A model generated the notes under the pieces. The model was not told the DNA's origin and made no database searches. It worked only from the letters and a program-made list of their open reading frames with translations. Shown one piece after another: positions 1-11,730 of a stretch of DNA of 24,875 bases. The position numbers and the translations under genes were made by a program. The number at the start of each line of letters is the position of its first letter. The first letter of the stretch is position 1. Source of the stretch: Saccoglossus kowalevskii (Eukaryota; Hemichordata; Enteropneusta; Harrimaniidae); contig NW_003147271.1 in NCBI RefSeq assembly GCF_000003605.2, positions 161,127 to 186,001 on the forward strand, in the 5' to 3' direction.

Positions 1-108
1 CCCGTCATTTTCAAACTGCAGTTGAAAAAGTGATTCGATCAAGGAAGGCACTTTTGATTTGACAAAATCCATCAAACCATTATAATCGAGTTTTCCGTCT
101 GTGTATTC
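1..108 (-). CDS. Partial exon of an unidentified protein-coding gene, running off the left edge
   Basis: Read on the minus strand from 108 to 1, the sequence is open for 36 codons (begins EYTDGKLDYNGLMDF, ends QLQFENDG) with a protein-like composition. Two readings fit. It may be an internal exon: a CAG acceptor at 111-109 directly precedes the GAA codon, and an in-frame stop lies a few codons further upstream. Or it may be a first exon starting at the in-frame ATG 72-70 (MDFVKSKVPSLIESL), about 80 nt downstream of a perfect E2F site. In the second reading a two-codon upstream ORF (ATG 80-78) ends in a TGA that overlaps the start by one base. The DGK-x-DYNG-x(3)-FV pattern loosely resembles the last strand and helix of a thioredoxin fold, but I do not recognise the family. 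Base composition and codon use cannot decide so short a piece. It is transcribed away from the NALF gene. Confidence 0.45.
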
Positions 109-150
109 CTGACGTACTCACAGCACCAGTAATGTAAAAACAACTTTTAG

Positions 151-207
151 TTTGGCGCGAAACTGCAGCGCGTCCCGCTAAGAAACTTTACTTTGAGCCT
201 TCCCGCC
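151..207 (-). promoter_or_regulatory. Paired E2F-type sites, likely promoter
   Basis: TTTGGCGCGAAA at 151-162 fits the full E2F/DP consensus TTTSGCGCSAAA at all 12 positions. A second E2F-like half-site, TTCCCGCC, lies at 200-207. The stretch 150-235 is locally rich in CpG compared with its surroundings. The sites sit 43-100 nt upstream of the minus-strand open segment at 108-1, the usual distance for an E2F-controlled start region. The direction is inferred from that segment, because the E2F palindrome itself has no strand. No TATA box is visible. Confidence 0.5.
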
Positions 208-2946
208 AACGACGAGTTCATTAATACCTGGGGTTACTCCACACTCGGGAGTTGTTTTGTAAATTACGCTATGTCAGGTGGACTCAGATGGTTATAAAAA
301 TTTAAAATAACACTTTGAATGCATATACAACTTACATATAACCTGTTAATATATGGTAACCAGCGCGTGTCGTTTTGAAAACAGCGTTTTACCCGCATCT
401 TGCAAGATAATGGAATGATTCCAATTGTGGGCGTGTCAATACAACGGCGCCATCAAGTCTAGATTGGAAAAGACCCAATTGTTTTGCAAAGTTCCAACAT
501 ATATTGCTAACTGACCGAATAATTCTCAGAACGGCTGTAAAGCGCGGTGGTCGTCGCGCAGCACGTGTTCGAATTTCATGTAAATAAACAATGTATTTTA
601 CACGTCTCATGAGTCTCATATCGAACAGAACGCGGCACGGCAACTGCTGCCCTTTAACATCTGTTATGGACATGGACTTGGGAATAAAAGTCGAATTCAG
701 ATCGTAATGCAAAGTAAATTATGTACCCTTTTTCCTGTGAAGTAAGATCAATCTCGTCAGTTTCTTTTATTTCACCAGCATTCTGCTTCTGTATTTAGTA
801 TGAGCCCAGTTCTCTCTTGATATGTGAAAGTGGGAGTTCGATTCGAAATAGATTGGGGGGTGGTATCCATAATCTGATGGCTCACACATAGGGTCAGGTA
901 CGTGTGGCCAACAGTCATACAAATACTGGCTATCTGCTTTTGAATCACGATTACCTGATTGATACACTTCATTGATATGTTCAGATTTGTAAAATATACA
1001 TCCCCATACGTTCTATATGATATCAATCTCAGATTCAAGCTATCTCGATGTATATGTATGTGAAGAGATCAGAGCTTCTGCGTAACAATGCAAGCTGGCG
1101 TCCGGGGGCAGTCAGTCTGAAAGAAGAACTCGTTTTTAAAAGGCCCCATTACCTATGTTTATAATAATTGTGTTTGTACATGCACCCCTTACATGGGCTA
1201 CAATTGCAATGAGATGATCAATATTATTGGGAATTATTTATATGCATTATCCACATGTGATTTATAATACAGTAACTTTTTAAATATTTGGATGGCGACC
1301 CAATGATGAATTTACCTGTGCATAGTATGTTATGAATTTTGGAGATTTTGAAGTTGTTTCCGCTATCTTATTTGGTATGACCTTTTACTGATACCATAGA
1401 TGATTTGGCATTATCAAGAATGTCACCACTACCCATTTCCTTTAATACGTTTCAAGAGTTCATAATAAAGTGTTGACCTCTGTTGATATCGGGGCTCCAT
1501 TAGTATTGATCTAAGTGGTGTTATCCTTTAAAAACTTGGTATAATTGAGTCGTAAAGTAGAGCCTTCGCGAGATGTTCTATTGTCGTTTATTACTTCTTT
1601 CTCAGTATTGCAAAATGTTATAGTCAGTGCACATATAATGAATAATATGCTTAAAAACGACATTCGTTGAAACTCCTATGTAGGAATACATTCAACTATT
1701 TCCAAACGTGTAACAATTTAAACTGTGTATTAAGAGCACGTCATCAAGGCAGTTCACAGATCAATTTATTTTTGTTCGCTTGTTATGTATTTTATGTATG
1801 ACACTTTTGTTGTATTTCTGTATTTTTGTCCGTACACATGGAGTTCAAAAAAGAAGACCTCATGGTAACCTCCCAAGGAAAACTATTTGAAACTTGATTC
1901 GTTCACATTTGTGAAACTCGTGTACATTTCATTAAAAAAACAGGAAGATTATATACGATTGATATAAAAAATATTGTACATATAATAGTATAAGTATATA
2001 AATAAGATCTGTTTTTTTTTTTGCCTCCGTCAGGTTAGTGGGGCATAGAAGACTTTTTACTCTGGGACAGTCAATATTAAGGAATACACAACTATTCCTA
2101 GAAGTATGTCAGTGTTTAATAATACTTCCCTTAATTCTGATATTGATATGTGTCTGCACTGAATAGTTTTACATCTAAGTTATTAAATCATTTGAATTTT
2201 TAATTTTATACTTATTAATTGTTTTATGCTGTCTTTGTAATGTCCGATGGTCAAACTGTGTAATTTGCTGCAAGATATGTTTGTGGGTGTGCCCATTGAT
2301 CTCAGTATTGAACAAAATAAAATTATTTATCACTATTTTGATATTTGATGTTTTGTTGAATGTAAAAAGCACGGAGGGTGAAGAAATCTGTTATTGAATA
2401 TATAATGTCATTGAACCACTACATCAAATGTTTAGTTGGCATGACTGGTGTTAACAGAACAATATATAGTCGTAATCAACATGGTATGCATAGAACATCG
2501 CGATTTGATCACCAAGCGACGACAAAGAGAAATTATCACTCAGTGTAATTCACACACTTGTGAATTAGCATCGCAAACTTGTTTAATTGCGTCAGTTAAA
2601 CGCAGTTTATAGTTTCACGACGCTTTATTTAATGCTGACCGGTGCTATGGCAACGATGATTAATCGATATCTCTATGCCATGTCATGGACAAAAACTAGC
2701 ATTATGATATTCCAAAACTGTCACATATCTAATTGATTGTTGTTGTACATTGTATATTCGAAACGAATGAATACATTCGTATGGCACCCTCCATAAGCAT
2801 GATATACCTGTATGATACATACCAAGAAAAATAATGACACAGTGGTAAGTCTTTTTCTGTAATCCAAGCTTGTAGTTTGAAATATGAACTACATAAGAAA
2901 GTTTATTATTTGTGCCTATTTACGTCATCAAAATACAATCTGAAAA
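208..2946. other. Stretch with no supported gene
   Basis: Only short chance-level open frames are present, the longest being 107 codons on the minus strand at 389-712. The part 360-660 is somewhat richer in CpG and could be a remnant of the neighbouring promoter region, but I find no domain, splice pattern or repeat in it. Two small perfect palindromes occur: AATTCACA/TGTGAATT around 2547-2566 and ACGAATG/CATTCGT around 2763-2780. No RNA gene or transposon was recognised. Confidence 0.5.
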
Positions 2947-3463
2947 TATGTGTTTCTATTCTTCGATTTTAAACAGTTTTCTGGGAAAAGTTGCTCCATG
3001 CTTCTCATCAACAATCCTAATTTTAGTGGCCATATTCCAGTGATATATCCAACTGAAGTTGAGATTAAGGAGACAACAAAATCTGTTTTTTTTTTTTACT
3101 TAGTTCTGTGTATTTGGGCAAGCCATCTACAAGGATACATCTGTTTTCTACACCTTCACAGAAATACCACACACTCTTCTGTCTATGGAGTAGGTATTTC
3201 ACATTCTCATTCGCTATACTAAGAGACTATAGGACATGTGCAGACTTTTGGGAAAGACATTGTCTTTTTTCGTGTAAAGGATTAAAAACAATGGTTTTGT
3301 AGAAAACGACGAGCATTTACATTTATGTATGTTTTGTTGTTGCAAATACAATGTGGTACATGCTTGTGGTTAAATACAATAACATCTGACATCGTCAGAT
3401 ATCATCAATGTCACTTGTCCGATGTAGACCCCAGGTTTAAAACAGAAACAATTGATTATATAC

Positions 3464-3639
<176 letters not shown>

Positions 3640-6522
3640 TCTGGAATAAAAATATATGGTCACCTAACTAATTTTTCCATAAGACGACCTCGAAATTGAT
3701 CACACATGCGTTTTTTTTAATACTTTACAATTAGTTTCCTATGCTAACAAAATTATATGTAGTGTCATGAGGACTACATGTGACTGTCACAAAAAATGGG
3801 AGAATTCAAAAAAAAATATGTTATTCATTGAATAATGTGTTTACATGGAATCCTATGAAAAATGTTCCAAAATGGCCACTTTTTAGATTATTTTGCGTAA
3901 TTATTTATGTTTTCTTAGAAACACATCCTTCTTTCTTTAAAAAACACTTTGAAAAAAGATGACTTGCACGTATGTGAATCATCACGCAACAATGATTTTT
4001 GAAAGATTCTCTGTGATCATTTGTGTTCGTGTTTTAATGGTAGTGGAATACCTTCATGGAGATTCAGACGTAATTGTTCTTGATTGATGTGTTGGAAAGA
4101 TTACGAGCGTGTGGTCGATTTGGTGTACATTTCTTACATAAATGTTACCTTCGTGGAAATCTTTTCGCAGAAATGGCCTGGCCGACTTCAAACAGTCATT
4201 TTTTCCGTGAACCACTCAAATATTATATGACTAACTGGTGGTCGTTTTGATCTGTTTCATGCTCAGGCTGTCAAGGTATAGGTTCTTTATCGAATATATC
4301 AATGCAACAGAATTGGCGTTCGAGTTCTCTAATTGAATTCACTTAATCTGAGGCGGTTCTCTGTGGGAAAGTTTGTTTAAACCTCAGACTAGTAATACAA
4401 TTTGACAAAATTAAGAAGTGTTCTCACTTGGCGAAATGAGTGGCAATCAGAAATAGTAACATTCACCCATTTCTTCATTTTTTGTATAAAGTAATAATAT
4501 ATTGTTGAAAAATTAGTTTGAAGTAGTCGACCGCAAAAATAGTTACATAAACTACAAAGCTATGATCACGTAGTGGCGTAGAAGGCGTGAGGGGCAAAAT
4601 GTGTCTGTGAGTTTTTGTTTCTGGGGTCTCCGAGCAGAGTCAAAGCAGTATTTTGTTCGAACATCCTCTTCAATCCACAGACGTATGAACACTGGGGCCG
4701 CGAAAAAAAAAACGGGCTTCCCATTGTAAACTAGTATTCAGAGCGCCGTGCGTTTGGAGCTCAGTCGCAAGTGGGGCATATTTTGTTGTAAATGGCCATT
4801 GTCTCCCGTAACAACAATAAATACAAAGCACCATGAATTCAATTTAGCAATTTTTACTTATCAGCGAAATTAAAAATAATTGACGCATTTGTAGTTTTAA
4901 TACTTGGTGCTGATAATGATTTGTTTCTAACAAAATTACTCATATTTCGTAAATAATACAATATTCAAAAGCATCAATGCAATACTCTCCTGCTCGTAAA
5001 AACATTTTATACACATAAATGCATGGGGGTATTTGCGTTTTTGTGCAACTTTGCAAGTATAGAAATCTGCACAACTATACAGTCGTAATTATACTGAAAT
5101 TACTGAAATACCGAAATCTATTAGTGAAATGCAGCACTTCTCGCCTGTTGTTAAAACTATGCCTCCCTTACTCCCGTCCGACAAGGAATCGATATCTATT
5201 GGCATCCAGGCTATTTGACCAAAGCGAGAAGGTTGTGTCACGTGGTAGTCGATATGTAAATCCTATTGCATTCTAGCACGTCAATGAACATGAACGAACG
5301 CGTATCGGAAATCGATTGGATAGGGAGTAGCCTATTATATTTTCTCGTGAATTGTCACTGCAGCTGTGAATGTTGGTCCTTTGTGCAGATTCCACAGGGA
5401 TATACAAATCACATTAATTTAATTTATGTCAGATCAAGATAATTACGAGGGGTTACCATAGATTAACGATAGTTCGTCACATTTTGCTGCTTTGGCGAAT
5501 AATGTTGTTTGTCGATTGTCTTACACTTTTAATATCAACGCTATGACAGTCGGTGTATTTCCATTAAGTTTATGGTGTAAGTCATCGAAGACATGTTAAG
5601 ATCAACGTTTCAAGCATTTGTTTGAATTCTGTCATACAAATGACGTCATCGGCTAACTGTGACAGATTGGAGTGTGTTTTTAAATTGTAGTGTGAATAAA
5701 ACTCACTGGTCGACAATCGTCATACACAATAAAAAAATAGATTACTTTATTATATGCTATGACGTTTATTTGCGCTTCGTTATTCATAGAGCATATAAGC
5801 AAGCGATTAGGGAAACGTAATTTGAAGTCAAAATCTCAAAAGTGCCCGTAACTAGATCTGCCTTGCAATCCAAGTGGTTTGGAACGAAATTGAATATTCT
5901 TAAAATTTCATACTATTTTATTTGTTATAAATTGGACTTTAATATGTAATACAATATAATGTACTATTACAATTGTTAGACGTAGTAAATTCCTTTGGGT
6001 TTCTGAAATGCGTTTGGAATCTTGTGTGTGGTTAGGTTTGGTGTCGGAATGAAGGTAGATTGGAATCTCCCAGGAGTATGCTATTCCGATAATTTACGTA
6101 CTACTTTCGAATGCATCATGTTAACTGTAAATCAATAAATTCACAAGACAGTAATACATTAAACACTGTGTTTTAATTAGCATATACTGTAAACAGTAAA
6201 ATGTTATCGTGTGCGTTTCGATAACGATAACTTGGAAACTGGGGTTAAAAAACAATATAGTTTTCATCGGAAGAAATACTTTGAGCTTTACTTAGTATTC
6301 ACTGTATATAATCGCCATGATGAAGAGACGCCATAAATCTACAATCGCGGTATGCTGGTGTTTTTATACTCAGATAGCAATAAAATAATATTATCCGAGG
6401 TCTATATTACGAGTTGCTTGCCAATCCTTCTAGTCTCTAAAACTATACAATGCTCCGGTAACTCATGACATAAAAAAAGTTTTATATTGTATTGGAACGT
6501 TCTGGAGATATTTATATTAATT
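3640..6522. other. Intergenic stretch without a supported gene
   Basis: No open frame above background and no splice-bracketed coding segment was found. The only structure seen is a degraded piece of a MITE-like repeat at 4834-4893, listed separately. The remainder is AT-rich single-copy-looking sequence. Confidence 0.5.
4834..4893 (+). mobile_element. Degraded terminal fragment of MITE family 2
   Basis: The stretch around ACTTATCAGCGAAATTAAAA, followed by TGACGCATTTGTAGT, resembles one end of the complete element at 23761-23962, read on that element's minus strand (ACTTATCAGCGATAATAGCG, AATTAAAACC, then TGCATTTACAGT). A 9-bp stretch is missing and several bases differ. The preceding CATG...TTCAATTTAGCAATTTTT also matches the element interior loosely. 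It is probably an old truncated insertion. The alignment was made by eye. Confidence 0.4.
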
Positions 6523-6546
6523 CACACACACACACACACACACACA
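6523..6546. repeat. (CA)12 microsatellite
   Basis: Twelve perfect CA dinucleotides, followed by AAACA. It is an ordinary short simple repeat with no gene nearby. Confidence 0.95.
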
Positions 6547-6916
6547 AACAGTTCGTGGCTTAGGATAGTAAGATGGAAATTTGTTAAACTTTTTCATACA
6601 TGGGACTGTGGTAAAAAAAATGCGATGCAAAGAATGGCATAATTACAGGCTATAAGATGTAATAATATGTTTTTACTATTACATAGCAACCATCGGAGAG
6701 GAATAAAAAAGGGTTACAATTGAGATAACAGCAAATACACAAAATCCAGTTTAAAAATTAAGAATAATGTAATGTTCACGTAACGACAACGTCACAATAT
6801 GTATATATAGAGGCATACAAACATGTATCGGTGTGTAAGCAAACCATTGTAAATAAGTTTTTTCTGTCTACTTGATTGCCCTTTTTAATAAATAGCTATT
6901 TACAAATATATTTTGA

Positions 6917-7081
6917 TGGGAAATAGACTAGACTAGCTCTGCATGAGCTAATTTCTGTTTCCCAGCCATAGATTAATATTATTATTATTTATCAATATTT
7001 ATTAGTTATTATTTATTGCTGTATTGTTATTTTTTTTATGTAATCTATGGCAAATAAACATTATTATTATTATTATTATTA
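6917..7081 (+). mobile_element. Retrotransposon-like 3' tail with two stem-loops and an (ATT)n end
   Basis: Two nested structures occur in series. An imperfect hairpin spans 6917-6964 (arms TGGGAAA...CTAGCTC and GAGCTAA...TTTCCCA). A perfect 10-bp stem (CCATAGATTA 6966-6975, TAATCTATGG 7041-7050) encloses an ATT/TTTA-rich loop. They are followed by CAAATAAACA and then seven ATT units up to 7081. A stem-loop, then an AATAAA-like signal, then a trinucleotide tail is the usual arrangement at the 3' end of CR1/L2- or RTE-type LINEs and of SINEs that borrow their tails. No reverse transcriptase is present upstream, so this would be a strongly 5'-truncated copy. The family assignment is an inference. 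Confidence 0.5.
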
Positions 7082-7367
7082 CATATACTACAGCTGATAA
7101 CTATATATATACTTGACACGAGACTCATTCCATATGATGCAGACCAGCCTTCGACTCTGTAGATGTCAAATGACTGTTGGATCAATAGTTTTCTTGGAAT
7201 TGCAAGCTCAATACTTCAGTTTACGCCTGAGGTCATATTCTCCACGTAGTACGTGGCTGTATCGACTGCGCTGGTCATGTACCAGTACATACGCAATGTA
7301 ACTGTTGACCTCGACAGTGCTAATTTTCGCAATACTGATGTTATAACAGGCTCAGTGGATACTATGC

Positions 7368-7737
7368 GGTTATTACGAGGATACCTCAAAGTATGCACGA
7401 AGACAGTACAACGGCAGTATCGACCGACGCGCAGCGGAGTTCGATGCGACGACGTACTGTCTTCGTGCATACTTTGAGGCATTCTCGTAATAACCTTATT
7501 ATTATACATCTTTTCCTTCCAAGGATACATCATGGGAATGCCGAAATCCAAAATGTTTAGAACAGAATCAGAGAACTTCTTTGTGTGGAGTCCGGTGACA
7601 GTCAAACCCTGGTGGCAGTCATGTTTGTTTTTATTATTAGAGGACGCGTACGCGCGTAATCATTCCATATTTTGAATTCGCATTTTCTTATATGGTAGGA
7701 TGAAAATATCCCGTAAAATACCGCAAAATTACGGCAC
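7368..7737 (-). mobile_element. Hairpin-bearing dispersed element, copy A
   Basis: A 370-bp sequence that recurs in opposite orientation at 14562-14909. One end is a large hairpin: arms 7368-7408 and 7455-7495 pair at 39 of 41 positions and enclose a 46-bp GC-rich loop. The rest, read on the minus strand, includes GATGTATCCTTGGAAGGAAA, GCCACCAGGGTTTGAC, GGAATGATTACGCGC and ends near GCGGTATTTTACG...GGCAC. No open frame of note is conserved between the copies, so it is non-autonomous. The open frame across 7216-7605 on the minus strand is not shared by copy B and is not treated as a gene. The superfamily is unknown. No target-site duplication was recognised. Confidence 0.7.
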
Positions 7738-10700
7738 TTATGGCGTTACGGTGATAGATGTATAATAATAATAGTATATATGTCGATACATCACTTATCT
7801 AAATTAACCCATACACGCGCTTTTTATTGTGAAATGACTGTAAGATTCACACCTATCACGTTCAAATGTCATGATGTGGATATATTGGTACTCAACGTGT
7901 AATTAACCTTCAGTGTGTCGTTGAAAAGAACGTACGTAACGTAAAGTATAGTACACAATCCGATCTAGTAAAAATGATAATCCGTTCGTCTATCGTGAAT
8001 GGAAAAATATAGGGGACAAACCATTTTGTAATGGTTAGTGAGCGGCATTTATGATGCTTTTATAGTTGTATATATATATTCTAATTTGGTGCGTTGGGTG
8101 AAAACTTAATTACGTTTTTTTTTTTGAAATCGGTTATTTATCTCTCGGGTGGTTTTACCAAACTGCAGCAACTTAGGGAAACGCGCACTGCAGCATAACC
8201 ACACCATGCATCGATCGATGTTACCCTAAATATTGCTCAGTCGGAATTTGGTTTATCAGTGCCGAATTTAGATTGTCGTGACTGGGATAAGTGTACAACA
8301 CTTCAATACGGTTAATGAGCGGTATATATTCATATGCACGTGGGCGGGGGAGGGGATTGTTAATACATGCGCTATTACCGTGGAACTATTTCTTGATAGA
8401 GTTCGTGACGCGGTCGTTCATTGAGTGTAAAACGTATGTCACATGTATTCACTGCTTATTAATTTACATCCATCTGGAGGACCCTGCTGTTTGTACTTTC
8501 AAACACAATTATCGAGTTGGTATCGCTGAAAACACCCTGAAAAAAAGACGCAACTGATGATGATATTTATAACAATTCTCATACAAAATCCTAAGCCCAA
8601 CTTTATTATGATATTTTTCTTAAAAAGAAAAACATTTTTAAACGTCGCATATCTGACTGAATCGACTGAAAATGCACTAATTATTATTTTTGGAATATTC
8701 TACATATTTTTGTTTTCTTTAATAGTATTTAAATAGTAGTGACGTACAGTTGTTTTGTGTCCGGCTGTGCGCAACGGAGATCATGTGATACACAGGGTCC
8801 TTGGTATATTGAAAAGGAGGAGGAAGTGACGTAGTTTTTCTCCCTGGAAGTTTAATTATATTATAATTATTATACCACATTTCCGACAGATACGTGTTAA
8901 AATACAGTCGAAATAAATATTGTAAAAAGTCACAGTCGTTGCTCCGCGTCGTGTGCAACGTGGGTCCCACGCAGCGTTCTACATACTAGTAATAATTCGA
9001 ATGCGCGATGCAAGACGACGATGGCACAATCACCCCTGATCGAAGCTGTTGGTTTAAACAAATATTATTGATATATTAAGAATTACGTAAGAAGATAAAG
9101 AAGAAGAACTTAAAAAAAATAAAAACGCAACAACATGAACACGAGTGTGTACACGAGTTGTTATGATATATAATATATACCCGTCACTCCATAGTCTAAT
9201 CGTGGTTATATATTACATTACAGGGGTTAGTAAATTTTAATACTCGCATCACCGTAAATATCTAATTTTGCTGCTTTCACTTCATTTTTAGAGACACTAC
9301 CAAATGCGCAAGAACTATCCCGGGTTTTACGTAGGGTATCATATTGACAAAAGTAATTAAGTGGCGCAGTGAAGTTATTTTCCCTCGAGAGATGTTGACA
9401 TTCTCTGCGTGTGTATCAATATCAGACACAATACGGGCAATCGACATGGACAGTCAACGTGTTTGCTTGTTCATTGCGTGTTTGTTTGTTCATTTCCCCC
9501 ATACTCAACACGTTTGGTTTTGTTTGTCGCTAGGAAAACAAACAAACAAGCAAACAAAAAAACATTTCTTTGCGCATAATAAAAAGCAAATAAGAGGGGC
9601 GTTGCCACCAACGTGACCGATCGGCTATACTTTGTAACAAAATACTAATTATTATTTTTAGAATCACGCATTAATTATCTGTGTCACAACACATTTCGCT
9701 TTCTTTATTTTTTCCAATTCATGTTACTCACTGAGATTCAAGAAGAACTAAAGTAGTACGTGTATACAAAATTGAAGAATCAGTAAACTGTCACTTTCTC
9801 GCGACTGCACCTTGGATCCAGGTGCACCCATGATCTTATTGGTGAAATGATTATATGTGTTTCTATTGTTTAAATAACGATTTTTAAACAAATTAATTCA
9901 TATATTAATAACCAACCATCGCTTATTTTATTTATTTATTTATTTACTAACAGTCGTGAATTAGTATGCGCCCTGGAGAATATGGACGGTATCAAATGAG
10001 CTGTTTCAAAAAAGATGAAATAATGGGTAGTGCTACATTCCATGATCAAAAGGTGTTGCTTAACTTTTGTTTTCATGTCAGAGTTCCAATCGCAACATGA
10101 GCAATAACAGATATTACTATTTACTACAAATGCGACCACATGGCAGAATTATAATCAACTTTTAGAACCCCTTCCCGCTGATTGCGTCATAGAGCCTCTC
10201 CCTGTCATGTTGGAGTCCACGGCCGTTTTTATCCGAAGACAGTTTTAATTGAGGGTAAACACACAAATACAAATTATGTTTTCCAACCGCAATTCGATGT
10301 TGGGGGAAAGTCGTTCAACTAATAAAACAAGTGGAGTTTGTAGTGGTGTGCCGTACGTATTCTCGGTATGTTGCAAAATCGCTAAATAAATAGGTTGCGT
10401 GACATCCGGTATATTCCCACATTCTCTAAATGATTACTTAGATTATGTTCTTCTTGTGCTCGAAAAAAAAAGTCAATATTTCAAAATATGTTGAATCATC
10501 TTATAATGTCTTCTTTGTCGAGTGCATGTTTTGAATTTGTGGTTCCCCCGTACATTTCATGGATCGGGGCGCAGGTGAGATAGCCAACAGACAGGCAAGT
10601 TCATGAGAGAGATATCTAGAGTCCCCTATTATGGGCCCCAGCGAACAAACGATGAAATATGTCTACTAAACGCGAAACATGATGTTTAAAAATGAGAATC

Positions 10701-10766
10701 TTTCTTTAAACTACAAATTGTTCAAATGGCTGAGTTATATAGAATTCTTGACTAATTAGTGACAAC
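7738..10766. other. Upstream flank of the NALF gene, no supported gene
   Basis: About 3 kb with no convincing exon, RNA gene or transposon. Visible minor structure includes a pair of complementary GTTTG/CAAAC-rich blocks (about 9459-9495 against 9533-9556) that could form an imperfect hairpin, and a near-palindrome around GGATCC at 9814-9827. Distal regulatory elements of the NALF gene could lie here but none can be named from one sequence. Confidence 0.45.
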
Positions 10767-10868
10767 CCAATCAGTTATTTAACTAATTAACTTAATTAAT
10801 CCGGGCATGCGCGTTGGGAATGAGTGAATTCGGAAGTGGTCAAGATGGCGGCGATCGTATCGGGATGA
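10767..10868 (+). promoter_or_regulatory. CpG-rich housekeeping-type promoter of the NALF gene
   Basis: Several well-known promoter motifs occur in their usual order. An NF-Y-type CCAATCAG box lies at 10767-10774, an NRF1-like GCATGCGC at 10805-10812, an ETS site CGGAAGTG at 10831-10838, and a YY1 site AAGATGGCGGC at 10842-10852. There is no TATA box. The base composition switches here from AT-rich to CpG-rich and stays so until about 11140. YY1 sites of this form usually lie just downstream of the start of transcription, which would place the start near 10830-10845 and give a leader of about 340 nt. TAATTA homeodomain-type cores lie between the CCAAT box and the ETS site. The transcription start itself cannot be seen. 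Confidence 0.65.
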
Positions 10869-11185
10869 AATGGAGTTACCATCGCGGTTGCGGTTTTGTT
10901 CATCTTGCAAGACCATTTCGTGGTTAATTTTGCTTCCGAAATGTTGATGTGATATCAGAATTATCGAGGAACGTCGGGAATCTTTTTATGTGCACGATTC
11001 TCCGTTTTCGCCGTGATTTTGGATGGTTTTCACCGTTTTCAAGGCAGCGATTGGCCAGGGAGAGCCCCGCTTGCGTGTTATCGACATCAGAGGAAACGAT
11101 CGTGGGATTACCTCGCGATCGCTCTCTGGATTAAGGATTTTTCATGAAGAACACCAGGGAGAGGTTCTCATGTGTTAAAATATGA
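10845..11185 (+). promoter_or_regulatory. uORF-dense 5' leader of the NALF gene
   Basis: If unspliced, the leader has many upstream ATGs. There is a 7-codon uORF (10845-10868) and a 20-codon uORF (10865-10927) whose start overlaps the previous stop as ATGA. A minimal ATG-TTG-ATG-TGA lies at 10941-10952, a 48-codon uORF at 10988-11134, a 51-codon uORF at 11023-11178 and a 13-codon uORF at 11144-11185. The last one ends in a TGA that overlaps the main ATG (11182-11184), again as ATGA. This arrangement would be expected to repress translation and to favour reinitiation. A spliced leader or a later transcription start would remove some of these. Confidence 0.5.
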
Positions 11186-11730
11186 CCCTTGGATGTTACA
11201 ATGGGAGTTCTGTGGCAGCAGAAAGGCCTTATCAGGAAGTACTACAAAGATGGCGACTCAGCCTAGCATCCTTGCTATTTTTCACTATACTCCTTAGCAA
11301 TCACGATCTTTGCCACATCTTCGCGTGGCAGACTTGTTCAAGCCCTTCAATATCGGAATATTTTGAGCGATTTATTCAACTACCCCCTAGTAATGATACA
11401 GGTTGGGAGAATCAGTGTTTTCACTTCTCCGATGATTTAGTGATGGACCTGTGTAACCAAACTTTAACACACAGAACACAGCTTCTACAATATATTCAAG
11501 ACAACGTCAGGTTACGTTTTTGTACATCCATTCCGTTTTTGAATTTATTTTCCAATTCTAAGGAAAATTGTCTAACTCTGTCGGATCCCCAGGAATGTAG
11601 CGTTTGTATGCACACACTTCAACAGAACGACAGTGCGGTGAGAACCATGTTTGGCTATTTTGCAGATATACTTGACCGGTACGACTGCAACGATTCGTTT
11701 TCTGTACTGTGGCAATGTGAAGACTGCTTG
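11182..11730 (+). CDS. NALF1: NALCN channel auxiliary factor (NALF1/NALF2, FAM155 family), first coding exon
   Basis: NALF/FAM155 proteins are ER- and membrane-anchored subunits that help the NALCN sodium-leak channel fold and reach the surface. The exon encodes 183 residues. The N-terminus (MTLG, then RWRLSLASLLFFTILLSNH at about 23-41) matches the conserved family start and its hydrophobic segment. The cysteine-rich domain follows with the family spacing: C52, C79, C91, C114, C130, the CxxC pair 139/142 and the CxxC pair 179/182. C169 is an additional cysteine. N-glycosylation sequons are N71, N92, N149 and N170. The glutamine/proline-rich insert found in vertebrate NALF1 after the membrane segment is absent. 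ATG 11182 is chosen because an in-frame TAA lies at 11176-11178, A is at -3, and the family N-terminus aligns. The exon ends in phase 0 at TTG|GTGAGT. The rest of the cysteine-rich domain and the C-terminal hydrophobic segment must lie in later exons. Whether it is orthologous to NALF1, NALF2 or to their single ancestor cannot be told. Confidence 0.92.

Noticed and set aside
389-712. 107-codon minus-strand frame in a slightly CpG-rich stretch
   Set aside because: No recognisable domain or motif and no supporting splice context. A few frames of about this length are expected by chance in this much AT-rich sequence on six frames.
836-846. GTTCGATTC resembling a tRNA B box
   Set aside because: No A box at the right distance and no acceptor stem, so neither a tRNA nor a tRNA-derived SINE can be supported.
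2547-2566. AATTCACA/TGTGAATT palindrome resembling a paired T-box site
   Set aside because: The half-sites fit the T-box consensus only partly and short palindromes are common in AT-rich DNA.
10949-11134. 61-codon plus-strand frame upstream of the NALF exon
   Set aside because: As a full-length frame it needs a GTG start. Only the part from the ATG at 10988 is plausible, and then as an upstream ORF in the leader.
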